NCBI RefSeq assembly: GCF_001949145.1
Contig: NW_019091377.1
Span: forward strand, 716,201-776,091
Origin: Acanthaster planci
Lineage: Eukaryota; Echinodermata; Asteroidea; Valvatida; Acanthasteridae
Length of the DNA: 59,891 nucleotides
Reading direction: 5' to 3'
Of the stretch, positions 1-9,041 are shown piece by piece. The number at the start of each line of letters is the position of its first letter. Positions within the stretch are counted from its first letter, which is position 1. A program made the translations under genes and the position numbers. The notes beneath the pieces are model-generated. The model worked only from the letters and a program-made list of their open reading frames with translations, had not been told where the DNA came from and searched no databases.

Positions 1-200
1 GAGAAGCTATGATATTGATCATAATGTACAATTGTGTGTGTTATTGCAACTGTTTTTGTATATGGTTTGTTCATCAACAATCTGCTGGTTGGTGCAACTG
101 AATATTCGGATATTCAATCAAATTGAAGGTCGAATATTCGAATAGTGAATTATTCGAATTGACTCAGCCCTAAGTCAATGGCATGTTGTTATGCACTTAC
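1..200. repeat. AP3M last intron with AT-rich transposon terminus
   Basis: Intronic on the minus strand. Positions about 88-173 carry repeated TTCGAATATTCGAA-type palindromic words ending in CAGCCCTAA. Read from the right end this starts TTAGGGCTGAGTCAATTCG, resembling hAT-type non-autonomous element ends. The other end is not visible. Confidence 0.35.
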
Positions 201-479
201 CTCTCCGTACATATCAAGTCGGTTGACTTTCACCCCGGATATGGCTAGTGTGCTGATGCTGAATTGCACATTGATGGTGGGGTTGGCCTCGGGGGGCGGG
301 GCACCGCTCTGTAGGGACACCGTACCCTTGATGCTGGGCAGGCGCTGGGGGTTGATCTTGCCCACCTCCCAGGAGAGCGTCTTGTTGACCGGATCAAAGC
401 TGTAGCTGCCCTGGGTCGGGGTCAGGTTCATGTTCAGGACCTGCTTGGGCATGTCCGAGGTGATCATCACATTCTCAAC
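201..479 (-). CDS. AP3M1: AP3M exon 10 (residues 303-395)
   Basis: Encodes the last large part of the mu-homology domain, including LNMNLTPTQGSYSFDP and LAISGVKVNRLDMYGE. Donor GAG|gtaagt in phase 0, so one short C-terminal exon must follow beyond the left edge. An upstream in-frame Met at 506 is intronic, because a ggcag acceptor directly precedes the Val codon at 479. Confidence 0.95.
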
Positions 480-3400
480 CTGCCAAAAAGTATCGGAATC
501 AACCATTGCTGACTCTGGAAATCAGAGGATCTGATGTTTCAATTCTAGGCCCTCTGTTTGTATTTCTAAACCCTAACCCCCCTGAATATTTTGGCTAGAA
601 CCGCACCAGCGGCTTTGATTTGCATCAGTTTCAAAGTTTACTGCCGAGGGAAACCAGATCAAACAGGCCAACCAACACCTCTGGCCAGACAGCCTTTAGG
701 TTTGTGGTCCACCACAGGATCTTCCAGTGGCATTGTTACATGGGATTACCTCCGAGTGTATAAACCACTGCAAATTTATTGGGCTCCTTATAATTGGCCA
801 GTGCAGCAAAGTCCAACACACTTTCACACCATTGCACTTTACAGGTAGTCAAGTGAACAGTGGAGACAAGTAGACTTAAAGATGGCTTGGGTTCCAAACC
901 AGGGGCATCGGTTCTTTACTGGACTTGACCTCAGCGAGTGACTAAGGTTGGGACATTTACAGGCTTAAAGATTTAACGGAAAAAAGTTCCAAAGCTATTT
1001 ACAGATTTTTCTAAACGTTTAAACGGAACCGCCCTTTTAGAGGTTTGACGTTTTGATTGACGCAATCCGCTGTTCATTTTTAGTGTCAACGATGCCTGTT
1101 ATACACTGTTTTTTCCCCCGTTCGGCATCCATGTGCTTTTTCAGAAAAAGAGTGGATTCAAAAACAACAAGCATTGCTTGTTTTAAATGCCCTGATATCA
1201 ATCTAAATTTTTACATTGGTGGGACCATATAACTATGAACTACATAATTATGCAGATATGAAAACACCGAGATATGTGGCGGCGGACTCAATCAAGTATT
1301 GGCTAAATGTTTAAATCGTATGGCAAGGTTTTATGAACGTTTTTCAAATTAAACGTAAATTCCGACTCTTACCAGTGACACAAACAGGAAAGTCGAAGCC
1401 CTCAAATTTCTCTACAAATACCCCCCAGATTGTTAACACTTCTACTACTCACAGTCTTTCCCATTGTCTGCTTCGGACCAATGGTCAGGTCAAACCGTCC
1501 TGAGCTGTCCCGGAAGGAGATGTTAGGCTTGATGTAGACTGGAATGGCAGTCAAGCTATGAAGGGGGGGAATCAATTGGTTTTTAATCCTTTAATCGGAT
1601 TTTAAATCCTTTAATCGTAAGTTATTCCATCGGTGATCTTTGGAGTCCGTGGAATCTCACTCTGAAAAATTTCACAAATCTTTTATTATGATTCTTTTCG
1701 CAGTGAAAGCCACTTGCCCAACTCAAGGCGATTGGAAATCTTTTACGCAGATTCGGATATCTTTTATGCAGATTCGGAAATCTTTTATGCAGATTCGGAA
1801 ATCTTTTATGCAGATTCAGACAATCTTTACTGTTTGCACATCCCTGATGGTGATTCAGTTTGATGCATTCTGGTGTGGGTAAGACACATTCAGCCAAATT
1901 CAGCAAACTAAACTGTGCCTACCTTGAAGCTCCTATATGATAGGTCAACAGCTGGAAGTTGCCGTCGGGCGGAACAAAGGACAACACTCGCTCTGACTGA
2001 GGGGACAAAAACCAGATACCAGTCTAGTTTTATAGGCCATGAAGAATTCAAATATGGACGGTGCAGATAGAGGTCATGTCAACTTCCATTGTCTTAGACA
2101 GAGCTACATGAAAATCAAAAACTTGCCACTGATATCATTGGTTAATGAACATATCCCGCACAAGGTTATATTTTCGGACAAAGACGCTGACTTTTTGGAA
2201 CAAGATACCACGGTCATAGTCCTTTAAAAAGTTGGACTTTACACATGCCAACCCTTGGTGGTCGTTTGTTGAACATCTGCGCTGAATTTCTTACTTCATC
2301 GCTAGAACATGTTTGCACATCCTCTATATTATGGACTAAGGAAATCTCTGGACATTTACAGGTCATCCCGCGTGAAGTGGTTAAATTTTTTTTTTAATTC
2401 CACTTTGTAGCTGGAAGTAGAACTTACCTCCCAACGTTTGAATCGGACACAGGGGTGGAAGCTGACATCGTCCAGCAAGCGATGGTTGACAAACGACATG
2501 GTGAGGTCGGGCATACCAGACAGTTTGACGCAGCATTCTATATGGCCTTGGATTTCAGCAAACACGACCGAACCCTGTGAGAATAAAGAACAGGCCACCA
2601 AAATAGATCACTCCCATTTGATTTGGAATCCTGTTTGAGTTACGCACTGCAGAATCTGAGAGAAATTGATTCAACATTTGTTTCCAACAGATTTGATTGT
2701 GATCAGTCATTTGAAAATTTACGCTGCTTCGACGGTGCTCTTCACACAAAAAGATACAAAAAACGTTTGTCATTCAAAATGCACTGTTTTATCATTATTC
2801 TTGCTACAACTCTTCAAATTGAAATGTCGCCCATTTTTCTTGGCGAACAGGGTTTCTGGCTTGCACTTGACTGTTCCCAAGTTGGAAACAGCTTGTCAAA
2901 TACATTATCAGGTGTTCCGGGGACATTCTCAGTTGGGATGAGCGCTAACCACAAATTGGGCCGTTCACTGGGCACTCACACTCTTATCAATGATGCAGTC
3001 CACCTCCTCAATGACGTCAAAGTACGCTTCGTTGTTGGTGTACTTGACCCCGCTACGTCTCCAGGGGACGTTGGAAAGTTGGCCACTGGGTAACGTGTCC
3101 GAGACACTAGATGATACAAACAAATTTTACTTACAAATCGTTGCTACTTTTATGAATAGCTTCTTTTAGCCCCTAAAGTTCCGAAATCTCTGATTTCAGT
3201 ATCATTTTTTAAATGCCACAAGGGTTAAGAGTGAATTCTACAAAACCAAACCAATGCTATGTTCTTTAAACTTTCACAGAATGCGAACCACAAGTACCAT
3301 GCTCAGTGATAATGGCTGAAATTATCCAGTCCTCAAACCATCAAAATCCTACAAAACCAGCTGCTGGATTGAAGATGAAGAAGTCTAAATCCCACTCACT

Positions 3401-6400
3401 TAGAGCTGCCGGTGACAGTGTTGACTACAGTCCTCAGGATGTTGGGTGGTTTGATTAGCTCCTTCAGGACGTTGGATTCTGTGGCCAGTGGGAAACCACT
3501 GTCTAGCATCTCTTCAAGAAGCTGTGTAATGCAAGGCATAACCATGCCACTCACAGATTAGCTCCCTGTATACTTTCATGCTCAGAGCTACACTCAACAC
3601 AGTCGGAGTCCAGACTGTGCTGGAACCCAATAATCTTTTTTTTTTCATACATGTACATGAGCAAACCTAAAAACTCAGGACAATTACATAATGTAATTGC
3701 CTTTTTAAGGATAAATAAAGGATTTTGAATTGAATTGAAGTGTATTGGTTTAACCCTAATCCTGACATCATCAGAACACTGTACAACCATGGCACCAGGG
3801 CCCAATTTCTTGCAAACCCCTTGGCAAGAATGACTGCTTAACAATTTCATGAGTTAAGCAAAAATAGACTGGGGAACCAGTCTAGAATAGCATTCAATGC
3901 AAGGGTGCGTGTCTGGTTGGTAACCTTTCTCTATTAAGCAACTAAATTCAGCACTCAGTAAATTTCTCCATCACTGGTATTGCTGGGAGGATTTCATACG
4001 TACTTGAGAAGTTAATTTCAGTTCTGCCTTGGAAGATGACCAAAAAGAACGTCCCACAGTTGAATAATGAAGTCAACGTTTACCTTCTTATAAATTAGCT
4101 CCAAAGGGGCTTGCTACAGTTTTTTAGCACAAATTACAGCACAGAGAAATTATCTTACCTCGTACACCACCACATAGTGCTCTTTAATGGTGCTCTCCGT
4201 GCATTCGCCAAAGTACTCGCTGAAAGTGTCAAAGATCCTGTGAAGGAACTCAATGACAAAGAGTGGAGGAACTGAAAAAAAAAAAACCAACAAAAAACAG
4301 TTTTTATTGTTAATGATTAACCCTCCTTCCGCTGTAACAGTCAGTGACATTTCAAGATTCCATTCACTTTCCCCTGCCACACTTTCTACACAGGCCAGTC
4401 ACCAATCGTCAGATCACAGATCTGGTTGGTACTCTGCCCAGTCAAATTTTGTTAACAGACAAAAGCAGGCAACTGGTATACAAAGCTGGCTTATCCGTCA
4501 TCAACAGTCAGCACACAGCTTTATCAAGTTAGTCACATTAACGGTCATGGCCAATCGATTCTGCTTTACAGAGCCAGGGACTCTGAACAGCTACAAAGTT
4601 ACTTGACTGATTTTAACTGAGAAAACAACTTTGTCCAGAATTAATGTTTGCATATGAGCGATGATTGGACGGAGGAGTGCGGTTTTCAGGTCATATATAC
4701 ATGTGACATGAAATCTGACACTAAGCACTTCACAGTATTGTGAACATTTCATTGCATAAGGTGAAGTTCTTGGCACAAGACACTATCGATGGTTAACTCA
4801 CCTCTGGCATCACATTGGGGTCCCAAATCAAAAAAAAAGGACAGAGAACTGCGGCAAAACAAATGGACAGATTGAGCTAAGACATTCTAGGCCATTCTAG
4901 GCAGACGCATCAGCATGATAGTTGATGGAAGAGTTCCATATACGGACACCGCTTGACACCTTGCGCACAGACCTTAGGAAACTGGTTTGAAACATTCTAA
5001 GTGTTTTCTAAGTAAACGACTTGGTTTTTTCCCACCTAAATTGAACTTTTCTGGACATGTTTTTGCTTTCTGACAGCTAAATGGTCNTTAACAGACAAAA
5101 GCAGGCAACTGGTATACAAAGCTGGCTTATCCGTCATCAACAGTCAGCACACAGCTTTATCAAGTTAGTCACGTTAACGGTCACAGCCAATCGATTCTGC
5201 TCTACAGAGCCAGGGACTCTGAACAGCTACAAAGTTACTTGACTGATTTTAACTGAGAAAACAACTTTGTCCAGAATTAATGTTTGCATATGAGCGATGA
5301 TTGGACAGAGGAGTGCGGTTTTCAGGTCATATACATGTGACATGAAATCTGACACTAAGCACTTCACAGTATTGTGAACATTTCATTGCATAAGGTGAAG
5401 TTCTTGGCACAAGACACTATCGATGGTTAACTCACTTCTGGCATCACATTGGGGTCCCAAATCAAAAAAAAGGACAGAGAACTGTGGCAAAACAAATGGA
5501 CAGATTGAGCTAAGACATTCTAGGCCATTCTAGGCAGACGCATCAGCATGATAGTTGATGGAAGAGTTCCATATACGGACACCGCTTGACACCTTGCGCA
5601 CAGACCTTAGGAAACTGGTCTGAAACATTCTAAGTGTTTTCTAAGTAAACGACTTGGTTTTTTCCCACCTAAATTGAACTTTTCTGGACATGTTTTTGCT
5701 TTCTGACAGCTAAAAGGTAACAGTAGGGAATAACTACTGGCTTCCGTATACGGAACTCTTCCCAAGTTGAACGTGATGCTCACCTTCGTTCTGCACCACA
5801 GCGACGAAGAAGAGTTGATTTCTGTAGATACTAATGAGATAGTGATGTGGGGTGGGGATCACGGCTGGAACATCGTCATGGCAACTGACCTGCATAGATT
5901 TAGACACAACCAAATCAAACCTTATTAGACAGGAAGTTCAGATAACATGCATTCCATCTAAGGTAACTATTTAAAATCTACGCTATAATGGCCTCATTTA
6001 TGTTTATTCAAATTTCAACTTTTTTCTCTATTATTGTACTTAGGCCTAGTATGAGTATTTGTTAAAGTCTTATTGAGATATTGATCAAAAATTTGACTGG
6101 AAAAAATTGTATTAACATTCACACTATTGTGGTTCAAATCTCTTCACATTTTGACCATTCTAAGTGGTACAGAAATTTTGTAAATACCATGAGGCCATAT
6201 GATTATGCAAACTCTGTACATTGAGGAGAAAATTTTGGTTGCAATTTTTGTGTGTTTGCCGTTAGGGCCGGTGACCATTTAGACCTGGTTTGAAAAGGCC
6301 CCCCCGTAAGCTCGCCCTGTTGCAAAAACCCCTTTCATACCGGCATGGCTACCGGCCTGGCTACCGGCCTGGCTACCGGCCTGGCTACCGGCCTGGCTAC

Positions 6401-8565
6401 CGGCCTGGCCACCGGCCTGGGATGCTGGACTGGTTGTTGACCTCGAACTTCTCCATCCTGGGGTCTATTGTTTGCAAGTATTGGTACATGTAATCTATCC
6501 CAGAAGGAACCTGCTTGTGGTTTTTAATCCTTCAGCTCTATACATTGTTTACACTAATCCGCTTAGACCCCTATTCATCTGTGGAAGCATGGTGGGGGAA
6601 GCCTTCCATCAGGGACTTTGAAATGCCGATGTGCAGACAGGCCTGATACCGGCCTGGAGTAGCCTGAATACCGGGCAGGCATTATACAGGGCAGGCTACC
6701 GGGCAGCCCTTTTCAAACCGGGTCTAAATGGTCACCGGCCCTTACCTTGTTCTGGGCTTCAAAGAAGTAGTCACACACTGAACGGCCAATGACACTTTTC
6801 CAGTGTTTCTCCATAAAAACATCCCTGGAATTCATGTTGAAAGAAACATAACATTACAAGTGCACATTACAAGAGAAGGCAATGTGACCTTTAGACATTG
6901 ATACAGGACGGAAAAGGGCATACTAGAAAGTGTAACTTACATGACTTTAATAGGTAGACACCCCAACTATAGCATTAGTCCCAACTATTGGAACTGTCCC
7001 AACTACAGTTCGGACTGGCCCTATAGTTACTATTGGCCAGCCCAACTGTAGCACAAACTGACAGAAGTTCAGTGTGTGCATCATAACATATGCATCTTGT
7101 TTACACCATCAATATGTGCTTTTAGAAAAAGTTTTCCTACAGCTTCAGTGCCATAAATTAGATGAATTATGTCAGGAGTGAACTGCATAAAGTTGGAGAA
7201 GGTTGGGAAATTTTCTACAGAGATTAGCCACCAATAGTTAGGTCAACCCAACTGCAGCACTATAGTTGGGACTGATGCTACAGTTGGGACTGATGCTATA
7301 GTTGAGACTGATGCTATAGTTGAGACTGATGCTATAGTTGGGACTGATGCTATAGTTGGGACTGATGCTATAGTTGGGACTGATGCTATAGTTGAGACTG
7401 ATGCTATAGTTGAGACTGATGCTAGAGTGGGGACTGATGCTATAGTTGGGACTGATGCTATAGTGGGGACTGATGGTATAGTTGGGACAGATGCTATAGT
7501 TGGGACTGATGCTATAGTTGGGACTGATGCTATAGTTGGGAATGATGCTATAGATGGGACATAACATAAACAACGCAGGGTCATGCTATTTAGCATCAAC
7601 AAAGCGTCAGAAAGATATTCAAACATACTTATGCAAGGTTTTTTTAATTTATAATATTAGTTCGGTCCCTACATATCAAATTCAATGTATCTTATCTATC
7701 TGAAATTTCGGGCCTGTTTGTGCTGCCCGACTGGTCGCCATCTTTGTTTTTGCATGGATGGTGTGGTGGCTCCTATACAGCACAAAAATTTTGTGTTTTC
7801 CTGCGAGAATCCGGAAGCAATTTTTGGTTTCCCTTACACAGTCGCAGAAGTTACCTTCTCAACAATATGATAAAACCAATTTTAAATCTGCAGAGGGTAT
7901 TTTCATGTTGTTGACACTTTGTTGAAGCTACTTGTATGTGTTGACGCTTGTTGACAGTAAATAACATGACCAACAACAAAGCAAGGCCTTTAGGCTGTGA
8001 TGATCAAGATGGCACACTGAGTATTCATATGCTATAATGTGCATCAAACACTCATGCCATGGGTTGTTTACTTCATGATCATGTTCACTGTATTTTGGTA
8101 CAAATGTTTGCACTAGACTATGATTATATGCAGATATGGCTGGCATTTTGAGCGCATGAACATGATTTTGAAGCATAAACATTGTGATCTAATCCTGCTA
8201 TTTTGCTACAATGCTAGGCTTGAGTTGAGGAAGTAGCTCTTATACCCAAAAATATATAAAACAGACAAATGCCTAGGCGCAGGCTATGACAATATCATGC
8301 CCGGGCCCCGGTCTATGTATATCCCATGCCATGTCAACACCACCACTGGCCACGGGATCCCTCGCCACCACTGCACTGGCCACGTACGTACAGCAGACGT
8401 ACAGTAGGTGGTAGGCCTAGATAAGTTAGGCATAACGTTATACACATTCAATCACAACCACATTCTGCAGTATTTTTGGTCGGTAATAAAGTGTGATCTG
8501 AATCATTCCAAAAGGAAGAATACAACTTACCCAGAATTATTAATCATAAATAAGCTATGAATCAT
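201..8565 (-). CDS. AP3M1: AP-3 adaptor complex subunit mu, spliced gene, 3' end off window
   Basis: Medium (mu) subunit of the AP-3 heterotetramer, which sorts cargo from endosomes to lysosomes and lysosome-related organelles; the mu subunit reads YxxPhi tyrosine signals. Coding segments in transcript order: 8565-8531, 6824-6746, 5889-5784, 4271-4159, 3521-3400, 3106-2980, 2574-2428, 1996-1923, 1555-1453, 479-201. All phases join and give 395 residues. Residues 1 to about 145 form the longin-like domain (start MIHSLFMINNSG, block PPLFVIEFLHRIFDTF). Residues from about 176 on form the mu-homology domain (SGVKYTNNEAYFDVIEEVD, DDVSFHPCVRFKRWE, LNMNLTPTQGSYSFDP). Vertebrate mu-3 is 418 residues, so only the last ~22 residues, in one more exon beyond position 1, are missing. 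Probably the single invertebrate ancestor of AP3M1 and AP3M2. It lies divergently 354 bp from UBR4. Confidence 0.95.
480..1452. other. AP3M intron, nothing recognised
   Basis: AT-rich intron between two firmly placed exons. I see no coding similarity, array or paired terminal repeats in it. Confidence 0.6.
1453..1555 (-). CDS. AP3M1: AP3M exon 9 (residues 268-302)
   Basis: Encodes LTAIPVYIKPNISFRDSSGR then FDLTIGPKQTMGKT of the mu-homology domain. Acceptor catag; donor ACT|gtgagt. Confidence 0.93.
1738..1819. repeat. 21-bp tandem repeat, four copies
   Basis: Four head-to-tail units close to ATCTTTTATGCAGATTCGGA plus one A, in an AP3M intron. The middle two are identical; the outer two carry single changes. 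Short open frames here are produced by the repeat. Confidence 0.85.
1923..1996 (-). CDS. AP3M1: AP3M exon 8 (residues 244-268)
   Basis: Encodes SERVLSFVPPDGNFQLLTYH. The PPDGxFxLxxY block is shared by all mu subunits. Acceptor cctcag; donor AG|gtaggc. Confidence 0.93.
2428..2574 (-). CDS. AP3M1: AP3M exon 7 (residues 195-243)
   Basis: Encodes GSVVFAEIQG, CVKLSGMPDLTMSFVN and LLDDVSFHPCVRFKRWE, the mu-homology core near the Tyr-signal pocket. 49 whole codons; acceptor cacag, donor GAG|gtaagt. Confidence 0.96.
2980..3106 (-). CDS. AP3M1: AP3M exon 6 (residues 152-194)
   Basis: Encodes LPSGQLSNVPWRRSGVKYTN then NEAYFDVIEEVDCIIDKS. WRRSGVKYTNNEAYFDV marks the start of the mu-homology domain. 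Donor AGT|gtgagt. Confidence 0.95.
3400..3521 (-). CDS. AP3M1: AP3M exon 5 (residues 112-152)
   Basis: Encodes LLEEMLDSGFPLATESNVLK and ELIKPPNILRTVV, the end of the longin domain and the linker. Acceptor acacag; donor AA|gtgagt. Confidence 0.94.
3690..3741 (+). repeat. Probable retrotransposon 3' tail
   Basis: Stretch ending in AATAAAGGATTTTGAATTGA with GAATT reiterations, a form common at 3' ends of non-LTR retrotransposons or SINEs. No reverse-transcriptase reading frame is attached. Confidence 0.4.
3798..3990. repeat. Dispersed GGGCCCAATTTC-type element (copy 1)
   Basis: Begins CAGGGCCCAATTTCTTGCAA and contains the family core of a CCAGTC segment followed about 35 bases later by GGTTGGTAACC. 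Shares this core with segments near 24905, 30825, 38850, 48300 and 52280. Confidence 0.45.
4159..4271 (-). CDS. AP3M1: AP3M exon 4 (residues 74-111)
   Basis: Encodes VPPLFVIEFLHRIFDTFSEY followed by FGECTESTIKEHYVVVYE, the most conserved mu-3 longin helix. The acceptor follows a long polypyrimidine tract; donor GAG|gtaaga in phase 0. Confidence 0.94.
4450..5086. repeat. 0.63-kb tandem duplication, left copy
   Basis: Near-identical to 5088-5717, from TTAACAGACAAAAGCAGGC through TTTCTGACAGCTAAA. Scattered substitutions and small indels separate the copies, at the level expected between alleles. No coding content. It lies within the AP3M intron between residue-74 exons. Confidence 0.93.
5087..5087. 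other. Assembly ambiguity (single N)
   Basis: The only N in the window falls exactly at the junction of two near-identical 0.63-kb copies. This is typical of a gap closure where two haplotypes were laid end to end. Confidence 0.95.
5088..5717. repeat. 0.63-kb tandem duplication, right copy
   Basis: Second copy of the 4450-5086 segment. It diverges from the first at points such as CATGGCC versus CACAGCC and CTGCGGC versus CTGTGGC, then leaves the repeat after GACAGCTAAA. Confidence 0.93.
5784..5889 (-). CDS. AP3M1: AP3M exon 3 (residues 39-74)
   Basis: Encodes PAVIPTPHHYLISIYRNQLF, the longin-domain core strand region. Acceptor atgcag; donor G|gtgagc splits a Glu/Val junction codon after one base. 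Confidence 0.92.
6265..6741. mobile_element. PIF/Harbinger-like MITE at AP3M splice donor
   Basis: 477-bp element with 36-bp terminal inverted repeats matching at about 34 positions; both ends read GGGCCGGTGACCATTTAGAC inward. A TTA is present directly outside each end (6262-6264 and 6742-6744), the 3-bp target duplication of PIF/Harbinger elements. There is no transposase. The right end abuts AP3M exon 2, so the donor reads gtaa followed by the element's first G. Confidence 0.85.
6337..6420. repeat. 12-bp minisatellite inside the MITE
   Basis: Seven units of CTACCGGCCTGG, the first and last slightly altered. It produces a false open frame of YRPG repeats on the plus strand. Related CCGGGCAGGC words lie near the opposite end of the MITE. 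Confidence 0.9.
6746..6824 (-). CDS. AP3M1: AP3M exon 2 (residues 12-38)
   Basis: Encodes DVFMEKHWKSVIGRSVCDYF and then FEAQNK of the longin domain. The donor is AAG|gtaagg; the bases after gtaa belong to a transposon inserted at the splice site (see the MITE at 6265-6741). Confidence 0.93.
6960..7052. repeat. Inverted relative of the 18-bp minisatellite
   Basis: Contains several CCCAACTATAG words, the reverse complement of the unit in the 7259-7562 array. Together they form a loose inverted repeat around a unique core of about 200 bp. Confidence 0.7.
7259..7562. repeat. 18-bp minisatellite, ~17 copies
   Basis: Head-to-tail units of TATAGTTGGGACTGATGC with single-base variants, in AP3M intron 1. 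It opens minus-strand frames of ISPNYS or SVPTIA hexapeptides, which are repeat products and not a gene. Confidence 0.95.
8531..8565 (-). CDS. AP3M1: AP3M exon 1 (residues 1-12)
   Basis: Encodes MIHSLFMINNS plus two bases of a Gly codon; donor GG|gtaagt. The start is chosen because MIHSLF is the invariant N-terminus of mu-3. A 5'-UTR intron cannot be excluded: an acceptor-like ctctacag lies upstream on this strand near 8613. Confidence 0.93.
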
Positions 8566-8919
8566 TTTGTTATCTTATTTAACTCTTGCAGGGCCGAGGA
8601 AAATACAGTTCTGTAGAGAAATTGATGTTCTCCTCCCCGTCAGCAAAATTAGTATTTATGCAGATGAAGCATAGAGCAGAGGTCAATTTCTAGTCTCGTA
8701 CTATGTACTGAAACTTTTAATTGAATAATAAAAAATAAAGATAAAAATCCTTTAATATTGATTGTTCCTTTATTTCATCCAAGACTGAAAATAAAATAAG
8801 GCACAAAATGACAAAACAAGTCCTATTAATAAATACAGTAAATTAATGACAAGAATGATAAGAAATATAGCCATCAATGGAGGGCGCTCTTAGCCCTTGA
8901 AAAGACGAAAGTCACCAAG
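8566..8919. promoter_or_regulatory. Presumed AP3M/UBR4 bidirectional promoter and 5' leaders
   Basis: All sequence between the two opposed start codons. The AP3M side holds a GC-richer leader (about 8585-8645) and the centre is A/T-rich (8700-8870). No TATA box is placed with confidence for either gene, in keeping with housekeeping promoters. Transcription start sites cannot be read from sequence alone. Confidence 0.6.
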
Positions 8920-8927
8920 ATGGCGAC
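8915..8927 (+). promoter_or_regulatory. YY1-like motif over the UBR4 start codon
   Basis: CCAAGATGGCGAC matches the YY1 core AAGATGGCGGC except near its end and includes the ATG. Such sites just downstream of transcription starts are common in housekeeping genes. The same bases give a strong Kozak context. Confidence 0.5.
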
Positions 8928-9041
8928 ATCCGGGGGTCCCGGAGTGGACTGGATCGCCGTCCAAAAATGCCTTGTTTCTGCTTCGCAATCAGGTTTTAGA
9001 AGCGGAGATGTATCTCTGCTTGTAGATGCAATTATAGAGAG
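8920..9041 (+). CDS. UBR4: UBR4 exon 1 (residues 1-41)
   Basis: Starts [15 protein letters not shown], with A at -3 and G at +4. It is shorter than the vertebrate N-terminus, which carries an extra Ala/Pro-rich insert after MATSGG. Donor AG|gtatgt splits codon 41. Confidence 0.93.

Noticed and set aside
480-506. AP3M exon 10 starting at the Met at 506
   Set aside because: A splice acceptor precedes 479, and the preceding exons join in phase there.
2623-3093. 156-residue plus-strand open frame as a gene
   Set aside because: It is antisense to AP3M exon 6 and flanking intron, with no recognisable protein or splice sites of its own.
6290-6493. Open frame with YRPG repeats as a short secreted or antifreeze-like protein
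   Set aside because: It is a translation of the 12-bp minisatellite inside a MITE in an AP3M intron; it has no signal peptide and no splice support.
7259-7562. CRISPR array
   Set aside because: Units are contiguous without spacers, and the genome is animal.
7238-7626. Minus-strand frames of ISPNYS or SVPTIA hexapeptides as a repeat protein
   Set aside because: The 18-bp unit is divisible by three, so several frames stay open automatically; the segment is intronic.
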